NCBI RefSeq assembly: GCF_000253115.1 | Contig: NC_014145.1 | Coordinates: 1-64,000 of the forward strand | DNA length: 64,000 nt | Reading direction: 5' to 3' | Origin: Thiomonas arsenitoxydans | GTDB lineage: Bacteria > Pseudomonadota > Gammaproteobacteria > Burkholderiales > Burkholderiaceae_C | Shown: positions 1-11,597 of the stretch, piece by piece | How the letters are laid out: each line of letters opens with the position of its first letter | Numbering within the stretch: the stretch's first letter is position 1 | Translations under genes and position numbers: made by a program | Notes under the pieces: model-generated | Seen by the model: the letters and a program-made list of their open reading frames with translations, nothing else | What the model was told of the DNA's origin: nothing | The model's database searches: none

Positions 1-283
1 AAGAAAAATTGCCTGTTCCGTCTGTGGATAACTTGCACTGTGGAGTTAAACTGAGCGCTTTCCAAAGTTGACGATCGGTGGCATTTTCGACGGGCCCTGC
101 AGGCGGCTAACGCCCCTGTCGAGGCCGATTCAGCCCCCGGCTGAATGTCGAATGTCCTGAAAATTGCCCACAAAATTTTTTGTCTCCCCCTCAAGGCGCG
201 CAGCCCGGTTCCGCAGCCAGGTTCTTTAACCGGCTACCGTTGAGCCAGCGCCTTCTGGAACTCGTCTCTCTCGCCGTACCTGC
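1..283. other. dnaA upstream region, probable part of oriC
   Basis: No gene is visible in this stretch. It is the leader of dnaA and holds one perfect DnaA box near its left edge plus an AT-richer run around 160-195 (aaaattgcccacaaaatttt). A split origin with boxes on both sides of dnaA is common in Burkholderiales. The left part of any origin (rpmH/rnpA side) lies outside the window, so its extent cannot be judged. Confidence 0.5.
23..31 (-). promoter_or_regulatory. DnaA box (perfect TTATCCACA)
   Basis: TGTGGATAA on the plus strand, which reads as the consensus DnaA box TTATCCACA on the minus strand. It lies about 250 bp upstream of dnaA. It could serve origin unwinding or dnaA autoregulation. 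Confidence 0.7.
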
Positions 284-1738
284 ATGACACAAGAACAATC
301 CTGGCAGCAGTGCTGCGCCCAGTTGGCCACGGTCATCCCCGATCAGCAATTCGCCGCCTGGATCAAGCCGCTGTCCTCCCCCCACTGGAGCGAGGATGGC
401 AACACCGCCATCCTGCACGTTCCCAACCGCTTCAAGCTCGACTGGTTGCGCTCACAGTATGGCGCGCGCATCACCGAGTCGCTCAGCGCCATCGTAGGTC
501 GTCCCGTGCAGGTCGAATTCATTGTGCAGAAAGCGCCGGCACGCGCCGCCATGCATCACAGCGGGGCGCAGGGTTTGCAGTCCGGCAGTGGGACAAGCTC
601 CACATCGGGATCAGCGCAAGCGACTCATTCCGCCGACCACGCCACGCCCCAGCAATTGGCCAGTCCGGACGGCGTGAGTAACGCTGCGAGAGATGCCGCA
701 GAAGCCGACGCCCTGGAGCGCTCGCGCCTCAACCCCATGCTCAGCTTCGAAACCCTGGTCACCGGCAAGGCCAACCAGCTTGCCCGCGCCGCGGCCATTC
801 AAGTTGCGGAAAACCCCGGGCGCTCCTACAACCCGCTGTTCATTTACGGCGGCGTCGGTCTGGGCAAGACCCACCTCATGCACGCGGTCGGCAACGCCCT
901 GCTGGCGCAACAGCCGGGCGCGCGCATTCGTTACCTGCAGGCGGAGCAGTTCGTCAGCGAAGTGGTGCGCGCCTACCAGCGCAAGGCCTTCGAGGAATTC
1001 AAGCGCTACTACCACTCGCTCGACCTGCTGCTGATCGACGACGTGCAGTTTTTCGCCGGCAAAGACAAGACGCAGGAAGAGTTTTTCTACGCTTTCGAGG
1101 CGCTGATCACCAAACGCTCGCAGATCATTCTCACCAGCGACACCTACCCCAAGGAACTCCGTGAGATGGATCAGCGCCTGGTCTCCCGCTTCGATTCCGG
1201 TCTGACGGTGGCCATCGAGCCGCCTGAGCTCGAAATGCGCGTGGCCATTCTGCTGCGCAAGGCCGATGCCGAACTGGCCCATCTGCCGGAAGAAGTGGCG
1301 TTTTTTGTCGCCAAGAACGTGCGATCGAATGTGCGTGAACTCGAAGGCGCGCTGCGCAAAATTCTGGCCTACGCCCGCTTCAGCGGCCAGGACGTGTCGA
1401 TCGGTCTGGCCAAGGAAGCGCTCAAAGATCTGCTGTCGCTGCAAAATCGCCAGGTGTCGGTCGAAAACATCCAGAAAACCGTGGCCGACTTCTACAAGAT
1501 CAAGGTGGCCGATATGTATTCCAAAAAGCGCCCTGCCAGCATCGCCCGTCCGCGCCAGATCGCCATGTATCTCGCCAAGGAGCTGACGCACAAGAGCCTG
1601 CCGGAGATCGGCGAGCTGTTCGGAGGGCGCGATCACACCACGGTGCTGCATGCGGTGCGCAAGATCGGACAGGAGCGCATCAAACTGCAGGAACTCAACC
1701 AACAGCTCCATGTACTCGAGCAAACTCTCAAAGCCTGA
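284..1738 (+). CDS. dnaA: Chromosomal replication initiator protein DnaA
   Basis: Binds DnaA boxes as ATP-DnaA and opens the chromosomal origin. The 484-residue protein has the four-domain layout. The N-terminal helicase-interaction domain runs to about residue 90, followed by a Ser/Gly/Ala-rich linker to about 145. The AAA+ core has Walker A GGVGLGKT at about 189 and Walker B LLLIDDVQ at about 247. The C-terminal DNA-binding domain carries the signature DHTTVLHA at about 449. Length is normal for the family. It is first in the dnaA-dnaN-gyrB order. Boxes upstream and downstream suggest autoregulation. Confidence 0.98.
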   Translation: MTQEQSWQQCCAQLATVIPDQQFAAWIKPLSSPHWSEDGNTAILHVPNRFKLDWLRSQYGARITESLSAIVGRPVQVEFIVQKAPARAAMHHSGAQGLQSGSGTSSTSGSAQATHSADHATPQQLASPDGVSNAARDAAEADALERSRLNPMLSFETLVTGKANQLARAAAIQVAENPGRSYNPLFIYGGVGLGKTHLMHAVGNALLAQQPGARIRYLQAEQFVSEVVRAYQRKAFEEFKRYYHSLDLLLIDDVQFFAGKDKTQEEFFYAFEALITKRSQIILTSDTYPKELREMDQRLVSRFDSGLTVAIEPPELEMRVAILLRKADAELAHLPEEVAFFVAKNVRSNVRELEGALRKILAYARFSGQDVSIGLAKEALKDLLSLQNRQVSVENIQKTVADFYKIKVADMYSKKRPASIARPRQIAMYLAKELTHKSLPEIGELFGGRDHTTVLHAVRKIGQERIKLQELNQQLHVLEQTLKA

Positions 1739-1988
1739 AGCCGAACCGCTTTTAGCGTCCTCCTTCTCAAAATGAACAAGTCGTTGTGTAGTGTGTGAAG
1801 AGTTTCTGGATAAGTCGGGGGCCAGCGCGTTTTCGGTCAAGTTGTTCCAAACCGTCCTTGCGCTCCAGACCGCTTGTCCACAGACTCCGGCTGCTGCGCA
1901 AACCGCATGAATACAGCGTTTTTTGTCTTATCCACAACACAGGCCGACCCTTACTATCAGTCCTATTCTGAATAAAGGAAAAGAAAGA
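1739..1988. other. dnaA-dnaN intergenic region with DnaA boxes, probable oriC
   Basis: 250 bp without a gene. It contains a perfect DnaA box TTATCCACA at 1928-1936, a one-mismatch box TTGTCCACA at 1874-1882 and a one-mismatch inverted box TCTGGATAA at 1805-1813. Box clustering between dnaA and dnaN is the usual mark of a proteobacterial origin. The dnaN ribosome-binding site (AAAGGA near 1974-1979) lies at the right end. Confidence 0.65.
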
Positions 1989-3104
1989 ATGAACAGATTG
2001 ACGTCTTCCCGCGATGAACTGCTCAAGCTGCTCGGACAGGGAGCGGGCATCGTCGAGCGCCGCCAAACCCTGCCCATCCTCGCCAATGTGCTCATCCAGC
2101 ACAACGCGAATGGCACGCTGTTCATCACCAGCGATATGGAAGTGCAGATCCGTCTGCAAGCGGGCGGAGCGGTACAGACCAGTGCGGAAGACGCGGCCAT
2201 CACCGTCAATATGCGCAAGCTGCTCGACATCCTGCGCGCGGCCAGCCCGGGCAATGTGACCCTGGAATGGTCAGACGGCAAGATGACGGTTCGGGCCGCC
2301 AAAAGCCGCTTCAGCCTGCAAACCCTGCCGGCAGAAGACTTTCCGCTGGTACGCGCTGCGACCGACTTCAGCGACCACGCCCTGCGCCTGCCGCAAAAGC
2401 TGCTCAAGCGCCTGCTCGGCTTGACCCACTTCGCCATGGCGCAGCACGATATCCGCTACTACCTCAACGGCATGTTGTGGGTGGCCGATGGGCAGCAGAT
2501 GCATCTGGTGGCCACCGACGGTCACCGCATGACCCTGGCCACCGCCCCGCTGGAAAAGGCGGTGGAGCGGCGCGAAATCATTCTGCCGCGCAAGACCGTG
2601 CTCGAACTCAGCCGCCTGCTCAGCGATGAAGACGACGCCATGATCGATATCGCCCTGGCCAGCAATCAGGCGCGCTTGACCCTGGACGGGCTGGAATTCA
2701 CCAGCAAGCTCATCGAAGGCAAGTTTCCCGATTACCAGCGCGTCGTGCCCAAGGGCCACCGCAATATGCTGCAGGTCGAGCGCACGACTCTGCAGGCGGC
2801 GCTGCAACGCGTGGCCATTCTGACCAACGACAAGTTCAAAGGCGTGCGCGTCAACCTCGAACCGGGGCTGTTGCGGCTGACCTCTATCAACGCCGAGCAG
2901 GAAGAAGCGCAGGAAGAAATCGATGTCGACTACGGCGGCGACGTCATCGAAATCGGCTTCAACATTGCCTACCTCATCGACGCGCTGGCCAATATGACCT
3001 CCGACCAGATTCGCCTCGAACTGCAGGACGGCAACAGCAGCGCGCTGTTCACCATGCCCGACGAGCCCAACTTCAAGTACGTGGTCATGCCCATGCGGAT
3101 CTGA
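1989..3104 (+). CDS. dnaN: DNA polymerase III beta subunit (sliding clamp)
   Basis: Ring-shaped processivity clamp that tethers DNA polymerase III and other repair or replication partners to DNA. The ATG at 1989 is chosen because it follows an AAAGGA ribosome-binding site and gives MNRLTSSRDELLK, a normal clamp N-terminus and a 371-residue product. The frame is open back to about 1923, but that stretch overlaps a DnaA box and has no SD. The C-terminus YVVMPMRI matches the conserved clamp ending. It is probably co-transcribed with dnaA. Confidence 0.97.
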   Translation: MNRLTSSRDELLKLLGQGAGIVERRQTLPILANVLIQHNANGTLFITSDMEVQIRLQAGGAVQTSAEDAAITVNMRKLLDILRAASPGNVTLEWSDGKMTVRAAKSRFSLQTLPAEDFPLVRAATDFSDHALRLPQKLLKRLLGLTHFAMAQHDIRYYLNGMLWVADGQQMHLVATDGHRMTLATAPLEKAVERREIILPRKTVLELSRLLSDEDDAMIDIALASNQARLTLDGLEFTSKLIEGKFPDYQRVVPKGHRNMLQVERTTLQAALQRVAILTNDKFKGVRVNLEPGLLRLTSINAEQEEAQEEIDVDYGGDVIEIGFNIAYLIDALANMTSDQIRLELQDGNSSALFTMPDEPNFKYVVMPMRI

Positions 3105-3115
3105 GCGGGCGCCTT

Positions 3116-3142
3116 TATTGCGCCTATTGCGTCTATTGTGCG
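3116..3142. repeat. Three tandem 9-bp units between dnaN and gyrB
   Basis: Imperfect tandem copies of TATTGCGCC, TATTGCGTC and TATTGTGCG. The units are short and degenerate, and no function is evident. Confidence 0.4.
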
Positions 3143-3216
3143 CATGCTCATTGCGCTTCACCCCGCCTCACCGAATCGATTTTTTTTCCATGAAAGCTCA
3201 TGGAATCTGTTTTTGA

Positions 3217-5709
<2,493 letters not shown>

Positions 5710-5778
5710 CGACGTTTTGTAGATGAAGGCATAAGCTGAGCAAGCTATGGGGCTTCCAGTTCGATAAAGGTGGTCAAT

Positions 5779-5810
5779 AGCCCGGCGCTTGAGCGGCGCT
5801 GGGCTTTTTT
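5779..5810 (+). terminator. Rho-independent terminator after gyrB
   Basis: Stem AGCCCGGCGC (5779-5788) pairs with GCGCTGGGCT (5796-5805), with one G-T wobble and a 7-nt loop. A run of T follows to 5810. It closes the replication gene block before the formate dehydrogenase operon. Confidence 0.85.
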
Positions 5811-5951
5811 AGTCGCCGTGCTCGCATCGGCTGAGCAGAATTCAGTGTTCTGGCACGTGCAACACGCAGCGGCTAAAGTGACAGAGATTCGGTGACAGGG
5901 ATGCGCGCAGCAGCGCGAGCTTGGCGCCGTTGCCAAAACAATTCCAGCTTG

Positions 5952-5969
5952 CGGAGCATCGATGTTCCG
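5952..5969. promoter_or_regulatory. 18-bp near-palindrome just before the formate dehydrogenase start
   Basis: CGGA-g-CATCGATG-t-TCCG is symmetrical except at one base pair and ends 10 bp before the start codon at 5980. A second inverted repeat, TTGGC-N6-GCCAA, lies at 5921-5936. Either could be an operator, and the nearer one could fold in the mRNA and cover the translation start. No regulator gene is adjacent. Confidence 0.4.
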
Positions 5970-5979
5970 CTGAAACATC

Positions 5980-7773
5980 ATGACCGATTCCTCTCCATCT
6001 TCCGACACCTCTGCCGTGGTTTTGGCTTCGGCCGATGAAATGCGCGGGCGTGCTCGGCGTCGGGGCAAGCTCAAGGGGCGCCAGCCCGAGTCGCAGGCGC
6101 TGGCCGAGGTGCAGCAGCTTATCGGCGCCGGGCCGCACCGCCGCGATCTGCTGATCGAGCATTTGCACCTCATCAATGACCAGTGGCACGGGCTGCACGA
6201 GCGCCATTTGGTGGCGCTGGCCCGGTTGATGAATCTGCCGATGGCCGAGGTGTACGAGGTGGCGACTTTCTATCACCACTTCGAAGTGCTGCGCGACGAT
6301 GCCCAGCCTGCGGCCATCACGGTGCGCGTGTGCGACAGCCTGTCGTGCTCGCTGGCCGGGGCGAACGATCTTCTGCAGCGTCTGCCGCAGTTGCTCGGCG
6401 CCGAGGTGCGCGTGATGCCCACGCCTTGCGTGGGCCGCTGCGAGCAGGCGCCGGTGGCGGTGGTGGGGCAATGGCCGGTGGCGCATGCCACGCCAGACAC
6501 GGTGCGCGAGAGCGTGGCAAACCGCCGCTTGCAGCATCCGCTACCTGCTGATGACGCAGACTTCGACCTGGCCGCAGCCGGCCCGCAGGCGGTCACCAAC
6601 GGGTCGGGCGAGGTGACCCCGGCCTATGTCGGCTATGACGCTTACCGCGCGCGCGGCGGTTATGCGCTGGCGGCGGCTGTAGCCAGCGGCCAGCGTTCAG
6701 CGGAAGAGGTGATCAAAGCCTTGAGTGACTCGGGCCTGCGAGGCCTGGGCGGCGCGGGTTTTCCGGCAGGGCGCAAATGGGGCATCGTGCGCAACTACCC
6801 CGCGCCCCGGCTGATGGCGGTGAATATCGACGAGGGCGAGCCGGGCACCTTCAAGGATCGCACCTATCTCGAGCGCGACCCGCACCGCTTTCTTGAGGGC
6901 GTGCTGATTGCCGCGCAGGTGGTGGGCATTTCCACCTGCTACCTCTACCTGCGCGACGAGTACCACGGCGGCCGCGCCGTTCTGGAGCGCGAGATCGCCA
7001 GGCTGCAGGCCGATCCGCCCTGCGCGCTGCCGCACATCGAGCTGCGGCGCGGCGCGGGGGCGTATATCTGCGGCGAAGAGTCGGCGATGATCGAGAGCAT
7101 CGAAGGCAAGCGCGGCGAACCGCGCATGCGTCCACCCTACATCGCTGAAATCGGTCTGTTCGGACGCCCCACACTCGAACACAACTTCGAGACCCTGTAT
7201 TGGGTGCGCGATATCGTCGAGCGTGGCGCGGCCTGGTTCAGCAGCTTTGGGCTGAATGGCCGCAAGGGGCTGCGTTCCTTCAGCGTCAGCGGCCGGGTGA
7301 AGTCGCCCGGGGTGAAACTCGCCCCGGCGGGCATCACCTTGAAGGAACTGGTCGACACCTATTGCGGCGGCATGCTCGACGGCCACACGCTCTACGCCTA
7401 CCTGCCCGGCGGCGCTTCCGGGGGCATCCTACCGGCGCGGCTGGCCGATGTGCCGCTCGACTTCGACACCCTGCAGCCGCATGGCTGCTTCATTGGCTCT
7501 GCAGCCATCATCGTGCTCAGCGATCAAGACCGGGCCCGCGACGCCGCGCTCAACGTCATGCGCTTTTTCGAGCACGAAAGCTGCGGCCAGTGCACGCCCT
7601 GCCGCGTCGGCACCGGCAAGGCCGCGCAACTCATGCAGGCTCCGCAATGGGATCACGCCACGCTCGAAGACCTGAATCAGGTCATGTCCGACGCCTCCAT
7701 CTGCGGCCTCGGACAGGCGGCGCCCAACCCGGTGCGCTGCGTGCAGACCTATTTTGCTCACGAGGTGTCTTGA
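5980..7773 (+). CDS. fdsB: NAD-dependent formate dehydrogenase, fused NuoE/NuoF-like (gamma-beta) subunit
   Basis: Diaphorase part of a soluble formate dehydrogenase that passes electrons from FdsA to NAD+. Residues about 50-190 form a NuoE-like thioredoxin-fold domain with [2Fe-2S] cysteines C118, C123, C150 and C154. Residues about 210-597 are NuoF-like, with the FMN/NAD glycine-rich GGAGFPAGRKW (about 257) and [4Fe-4S] cysteines C535, C538, C541 and C575. In the classical fds operon these are two proteins, FdsG and FdsB; here they are one chain, as in HoxF of NAD-reducing hydrogenases. It abuts fdsA with no gap. The 949-residue formate dehydrogenase-like partner rules out hydrogenase or complex I. 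Confidence 0.9.
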   Translation: MTDSSPSSDTSAVVLASADEMRGRARRRGKLKGRQPESQALAEVQQLIGAGPHRRDLLIEHLHLINDQWHGLHERHLVALARLMNLPMAEVYEVATFYHHFEVLRDDAQPAAITVRVCDSLSCSLAGANDLLQRLPQLLGAEVRVMPTPCVGRCEQAPVAVVGQWPVAHATPDTVRESVANRRLQHPLPADDADFDLAAAGPQAVTNGSGEVTPAYVGYDAYRARGGYALAAAVASGQRSAEEVIKALSDSGLRGLGGAGFPAGRKWGIVRNYPAPRLMAVNIDEGEPGTFKDRTYLERDPHRFLEGVLIAAQVVGISTCYLYLRDEYHGGRAVLEREIARLQADPPCALPHIELRRGAGAYICGEESAMIESIEGKRGEPRMRPPYIAEIGLFGRPTLEHNFETLYWVRDIVERGAAWFSSFGLNGRKGLRSFSVSGRVKSPGVKLAPAGITLKELVDTYCGGMLDGHTLYAYLPGGASGGILPARLADVPLDFDTLQPHGCFIGSAAIIVLSDQDRARDAALNVMRFFEHESCGQCTPCRVGTGKAAQLMQAPQWDHATLEDLNQVMSDASICGLGQAAPNPVRCVQTYFAHEVS

Positions 7774-10623
7774 ATGAACACGAAGACGATCGAGCTTGAA
7801 CTCAACGGCCGCCCGGTGCAGGCGCTCGAAGGCGAAACCCTGCTGGAGCTGGCCGACCGCCACGGTGTGGCGATACCCCGGCTGTGCCACAAACCCGGCT
7901 ACCGGCCCGATGGCAACTGCCGCGCCTGCATGGTCGAGATCGACGGCGAGCGCGTGCTGGCGCCAAGCTGCTGCCGCACCGCGGCCCCCGGCATGAAGGT
8001 GCATGCCGACAGCCCGCGCGCGGTGAAGAGCCAGAACATGGTGCTCGAAATGCTGCTTTCCGACCTGCCCGAGACGGGCTACAAATGGCTGGGCGACGAC
8101 GCCACCCGCCCGCACGGCGAACTCAGCGACTGGGCCGCGCGCCAAAGCGTGCAGGTGCGACCGGCGCTGGGGGAAACCCGCCGCACCCAGCCCGCGCCCG
8201 ACGTGTCGCACCCGGCGATGGCGGTCAACCTCGATGCCTGCATTCAGTGCAACCGCTGCGTGCGCGCCTGCCGCGAAGAACAGGTCAACGACGTCATCGG
8301 CTACGCCTTTCGCGGCCATCACAGCGAAATCGTGTTCGACCTGCACGACCCCATGGGCGACAGCACCTGCGTGGCCTGCGGCGAGTGCGTGCAAGCCTGC
8401 CCCACGGGCGCGCTCATGCCCAAGACCCACATCGGCGCGCAGACGGTTGATCGCCGGGTCGATTCGGTCTGCCCGTTCTGCGGCGTGGGCTGCCAGATCA
8501 CCTACAACGTGAAAGACGAGATCATCGTCAGCGTCGAGGGCCGCGATGGCCCCGCCAACCACGGCCGCTTGTGCGTCAAAGGCCGCTTTGGCTTCGACTA
8601 CGCGCACCACCCGCAACGCCTGACCCGGCCGCTGATCCGCAAGCCTGGCGTGCCTAAAGACCCGGCTCTGCTGTCGCACCAGGGCGACTGGCGCGACGCC
8701 TTCCGCGAGGCCACCTGGGAAGAAGCGCTCGATTTCGCCGCCGGCAAGCTCAAAGACCTGCGTACCTGCCACGGCGACAAGGCGCTGGCCGGTTTCGGCT
8801 CGGCCAAAGGCAGCAACGAAGAGGCCTACTTGTTCCAGAAGCTGGTGCGCACCGGCTTCGGCAGCAACAACGTCGATCACTGCACCCGGCTGTGCCATGC
8901 GTCCAGCGTGGCCGCGCTGCTCGAAGGGGTGGGCTCGGGCGCGGTGAGCAACCAGGTCAACGATGTGGAGCATGCCGAGCTCATTCTGGTGATCGGCTCC
9001 AACCCCACGGCCAATCACCCGGTGGCGGCCACTTGGATGAAAAACGCCGCCAAGCGCGGCACCAAAATCGTGCTGGCCGATCCGCGCGTGACCGACCTCG
9101 GCCGCCATGCCTGGCGCACGCTGCAGTTCCGCCCCGATACCGACGTGGCCCTGCTCAACGCCATGATTCACACCGTCATCGAAGAAGGCCTGGTCGATCA
9201 GGAGTTTGTCACGCAGCGCGCCAGCAACTTCGAGGCGCTGAAGCAAAACATCCAGGGCTACAGCGCCGAGGCCATGGCGCCGATCTGCGGCATACCGGCC
9301 GAGACCATCCGCGAAGTGGCCCGCGCCTTCGCCACCAGCAAGGCCTCCATGATTCTGTGGGGCATGGGCATCAGCCAGCATGTGCACGGCACCGACAACG
9401 CGCGCTGCCTCATCGCGCTGACCAGCGTGACCGGCCAGATCGGCAAGCCCGGCAGCGGGCTGCATCCCCTGCGCGGGCAGAACAATGTGCAGGGCGCCAG
9501 CGACGCCGGTCTCATTCCCATGATGTACCCGAACTACCAGCTCGTCAGCAATCCGCAGGCGCATGCGTGGTTCGAGGCGTTCTGGCAGACGCGGCTCGAC
9601 AACAAGCCCGGCTACACCGTGGTCGAGATCCTGCACAAATGCCTGGCGCCCGACAGCGATCCGCACAAGATACGCGGCATGTATGTCGAGGGCGAAAACC
9701 CGGCCATGAGCGACCCCGATCTGAACCACGCGCGGCAGGCGCTGTGCGCACTGGAACATCTGGTGGTTCAAGACATTTTCATGACCGAGACCGCCTGGCT
9801 GGCCGATGTGGTGCTGCCCGCGAGCGCCTGGCCCGAGAAGACCGGCACCGTCACCAACACCGACCGCATGGTGCAACTGGGGCGGCGCGCGCTCAACCCG
9901 CCGGGCGATGCGCGACCCGACCTGTGGATCATCCAGCAGATGGCCGCGCGCATGGGGCTGAACTGGCACTACCCCGGCCCGGAGCAGGGCGTGGCCGCGG
10001 TGTATGAAGAAATGCGCCAGACCATGGCGGAGGCCATCGGTGGCATTACCTGGGAGCGGCTGGAGCGCGAGGGCAGCGTGACCTATCCCTGCCTCACGCC
10101 GCAAGACCCGGGCCAGCCCATTGTGTTCGCCGACCGTTTTCCGACTGCGGACGGCCGCGTCAAATTGGTACCCGCCGACATCATTCCAGCGTCCGAGCGG
10201 CCCGATGCGGAGTTTCCGCAGGTGCTCATCACCGGTCGCCAGCTCGAACACTGGCACACCGGCAGCATGACGCGGCGCTCGGCCGTGCTGGGCGCTATCG
10301 AGCCGATGCCCACCGCGTCGATGAATTCGGCCGAGCTGCGCAAACTCGGCGTGCAGCCGGGCGAGCCCATCACCGTGCGTTCGCGCCGCGGCTCCGTGGT
10401 GCTCACCGCGCGGCGCGACGACGGCACGCCCGACGGCGCCGTATTCATTCCCTTCGCCTATTACGAGGCCGCGGCCAATCTGCTGACCAATCCGGCGCTC
10501 GACCCGTTCGGCAAGATTCCCGAGTTCAAGTACTGCGCGGTGGCCGTGAGCGCAGGCGGCACGCTGGCGCCGGTTGCGGGTTACGCCCGCAGCGGGGCCG
10601 AGATTTCGGAGCCATCGACATAG
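7774..10623 (+). CDS. fdsA: NAD-dependent formate dehydrogenase, molybdenum catalytic (alpha) subunit
   Basis: Oxidises formate to CO2 at a bis-MGD molybdenum site and feeds the diaphorase subunit. The 949-residue protein opens with a NuoG-like [2Fe-2S] ferredoxin domain (GNCRACM and SCCRT, to about residue 80). Then come 4Fe-4S motifs (CIQCNRCVRAC and CVACGECVQAC, about 150-215) and the molybdopterin oxidoreductase core, which begins with CPFCGVGC. The Mo ligand is Cys (C374, followed by H375 in RLCHAS), not selenocysteine. The ATG directly follows the TGA of the upstream gene, so translation is probably coupled. Confidence 0.95.
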   Translation: MNTKTIELELNGRPVQALEGETLLELADRHGVAIPRLCHKPGYRPDGNCRACMVEIDGERVLAPSCCRTAAPGMKVHADSPRAVKSQNMVLEMLLSDLPETGYKWLGDDATRPHGELSDWAARQSVQVRPALGETRRTQPAPDVSHPAMAVNLDACIQCNRCVRACREEQVNDVIGYAFRGHHSEIVFDLHDPMGDSTCVACGECVQACPTGALMPKTHIGAQTVDRRVDSVCPFCGVGCQITYNVKDEIIVSVEGRDGPANHGRLCVKGRFGFDYAHHPQRLTRPLIRKPGVPKDPALLSHQGDWRDAFREATWEEALDFAAGKLKDLRTCHGDKALAGFGSAKGSNEEAYLFQKLVRTGFGSNNVDHCTRLCHASSVAALLEGVGSGAVSNQVNDVEHAELILVIGSNPTANHPVAATWMKNAAKRGTKIVLADPRVTDLGRHAWRTLQFRPDTDVALLNAMIHTVIEEGLVDQEFVTQRASNFEALKQNIQGYSAEAMAPICGIPAETIREVARAFATSKASMILWGMGISQHVHGTDNARCLIALTSVTGQIGKPGSGLHPLRGQNNVQGASDAGLIPMMYPNYQLVSNPQAHAWFEAFWQTRLDNKPGYTVVEILHKCLAPDSDPHKIRGMYVEGENPAMSDPDLNHARQALCALEHLVVQDIFMTETAWLADVVLPASAWPEKTGTVTNTDRMVQLGRRALNPPGDARPDLWIIQQMAARMGLNWHYPGPEQGVAAVYEEMRQTMAEAIGGITWERLEREGSVTYPCLTPQDPGQPIVFADRFPTADGRVKLVPADIIPASERPDAEFPQVLITGRQLEHWHTGSMTRRSAVLGAIEPMPTASMNSAELRKLGVQPGEPITVRSRRGSVVLTARRDDGTPDGAVFIPFAYYEAAANLLTNPALDPFGKIPEFKYCAVAVSAGGTLAPVAGYARSGAEISEPST

Positions 10624-10628
10624 GCCTT

Positions 10629-11597
10629 ATGGGCTTGAATATGGGCGATCTACCCGCTTTGGAGACCGTAGCGCCAACCGCCTTCGAGGCCGTGGCGCTG
10701 CCGCGTCGGCCCGACGCGCCCCGCCTCAGCCGGGCGCGCTGCGAGGTCGTGCGGCCGATCGGGATACTCGATCAGCATGGCGAGCATCGGCAGATCGACA
10801 TCCCGACCGAACGTCCGCTGACGATCTACCTCGACAAACGCGAGCTGGTCACGCTGATGACTCTGGGCGCGAATCCCGAACTGCTGGTGCTCGGCTACCT
10901 GCTCAATCAGGGTCTGGTCGAGCAGGCGGGCGAGATCGACGGCATCGATGTGGACTGGGCGGTGGAGGCCGCGGCGGTGCGCACCCGCCACGGCGTCAGC
11001 GACCTCGAAGCCCGCGTCGCGCGCCGCGTCGTCACCACCGGCTGCGGGCAGGGTACGGTCTTTGGCGACGCGATGGCGCAACTGGGCCAGACCCGCCTGC
11101 CCGACGCGCAGGCCGCGCGCCTGCGCCAGGCCACGCTGATCAGCCTGCTCGACCAAATGAAGCTGCGCGACAGCGTGCACCGCCAGGCCGGATCGGTGCA
11201 CGGCTGCGCGCTGTTTCACGGCGACGCGCTGCAATGCTTTGTCGAAGACGTCGGCCGCCACAACGCCATCGACACCGTCGCCGGGTGGATGGCGGTGCAC
11301 GGCGTGCAGGGGGGAGACAAGGTGTTCTACACCACCGGGCGGCTCACCAGCGAAATGGTGATCAAGTCGGCCCGGATGGGCGTACCCATCATCGTGTCGC
11401 GCAACGGGGTGACCGCCATGGGCCATCAACTGGCCGAGACGCTGGGCATGACCCTGTTCGGCCGCGCCGCGGGTCGCCACTTCCTGTGCTACACCGGGTT
11501 TGAACGCTTCGACGCCGAAGCCCCGCCGTCCACCGCCCCTCTCGCCTTCGCCGACACGGTTCATGAGAAAACGCAGGGCCGCCCCAAGTTTTCTTGA
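10629..11597 (+). CDS. fdhD: Formate dehydrogenase accessory sulfurtransferase FdhD (FdsC type)
   Basis: Delivers sulfur from a cysteine desulfurase to the molybdenum cofactor of formate dehydrogenase. It starts 5 bp after fdsA. The 322-residue protein contains the family blocks TTGCGQGTVF (single Cys at 139 where E. coli FdhD has CxxC) and EDVGRHNA. The last residues ([11 protein letters not shown]) are encoded by a dispersed repeat that begins at 11561, so the native C-terminus has probably been replaced or extended. No small fdsD-like subunit gene follows, although classical fds operons have one. Confidence 0.92.
   Translation: MGLNMGDLPALETVAPTAFEAVALPRRPDAPRLSRARCEVVRPIGILDQHGEHRQIDIPTERPLTIYLDKRELVTLMTLGANPELLVLGYLLNQGLVEQAGEIDGIDVDWAVEAAAVRTRHGVSDLEARVARRVVTTGCGQGTVFGDAMAQLGQTRLPDAQAARLRQATLISLLDQMKLRDSVHRQAGSVHGCALFHGDALQCFVEDVGRHNAIDTVAGWMAVHGVQGGDKVFYTTGRLTSEMVIKSARMGVPIIVSRNGVTAMGHQLAETLGMTLFGRAAGRHFLCYTGFERFDAEAPPSTAPLAFADTVHEKTQGRPKFS

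Noticed and set aside
5851..5862. Possible sigma-54 promoter TGGCACGTGCAA upstream of the formate dehydrogenase operon
   Set aside because: The -24 and -12 elements are too close together; the required N5 spacing before TTGC is missing.
7429..10257. A 942-codon open frame on the minus strand opposite fdsA
   Set aside because: It is antisense to a well-supported catalytic subunit. Its His/Gly/Ala-rich composition is what GC-rich coding DNA gives when read backwards; no family motifs.
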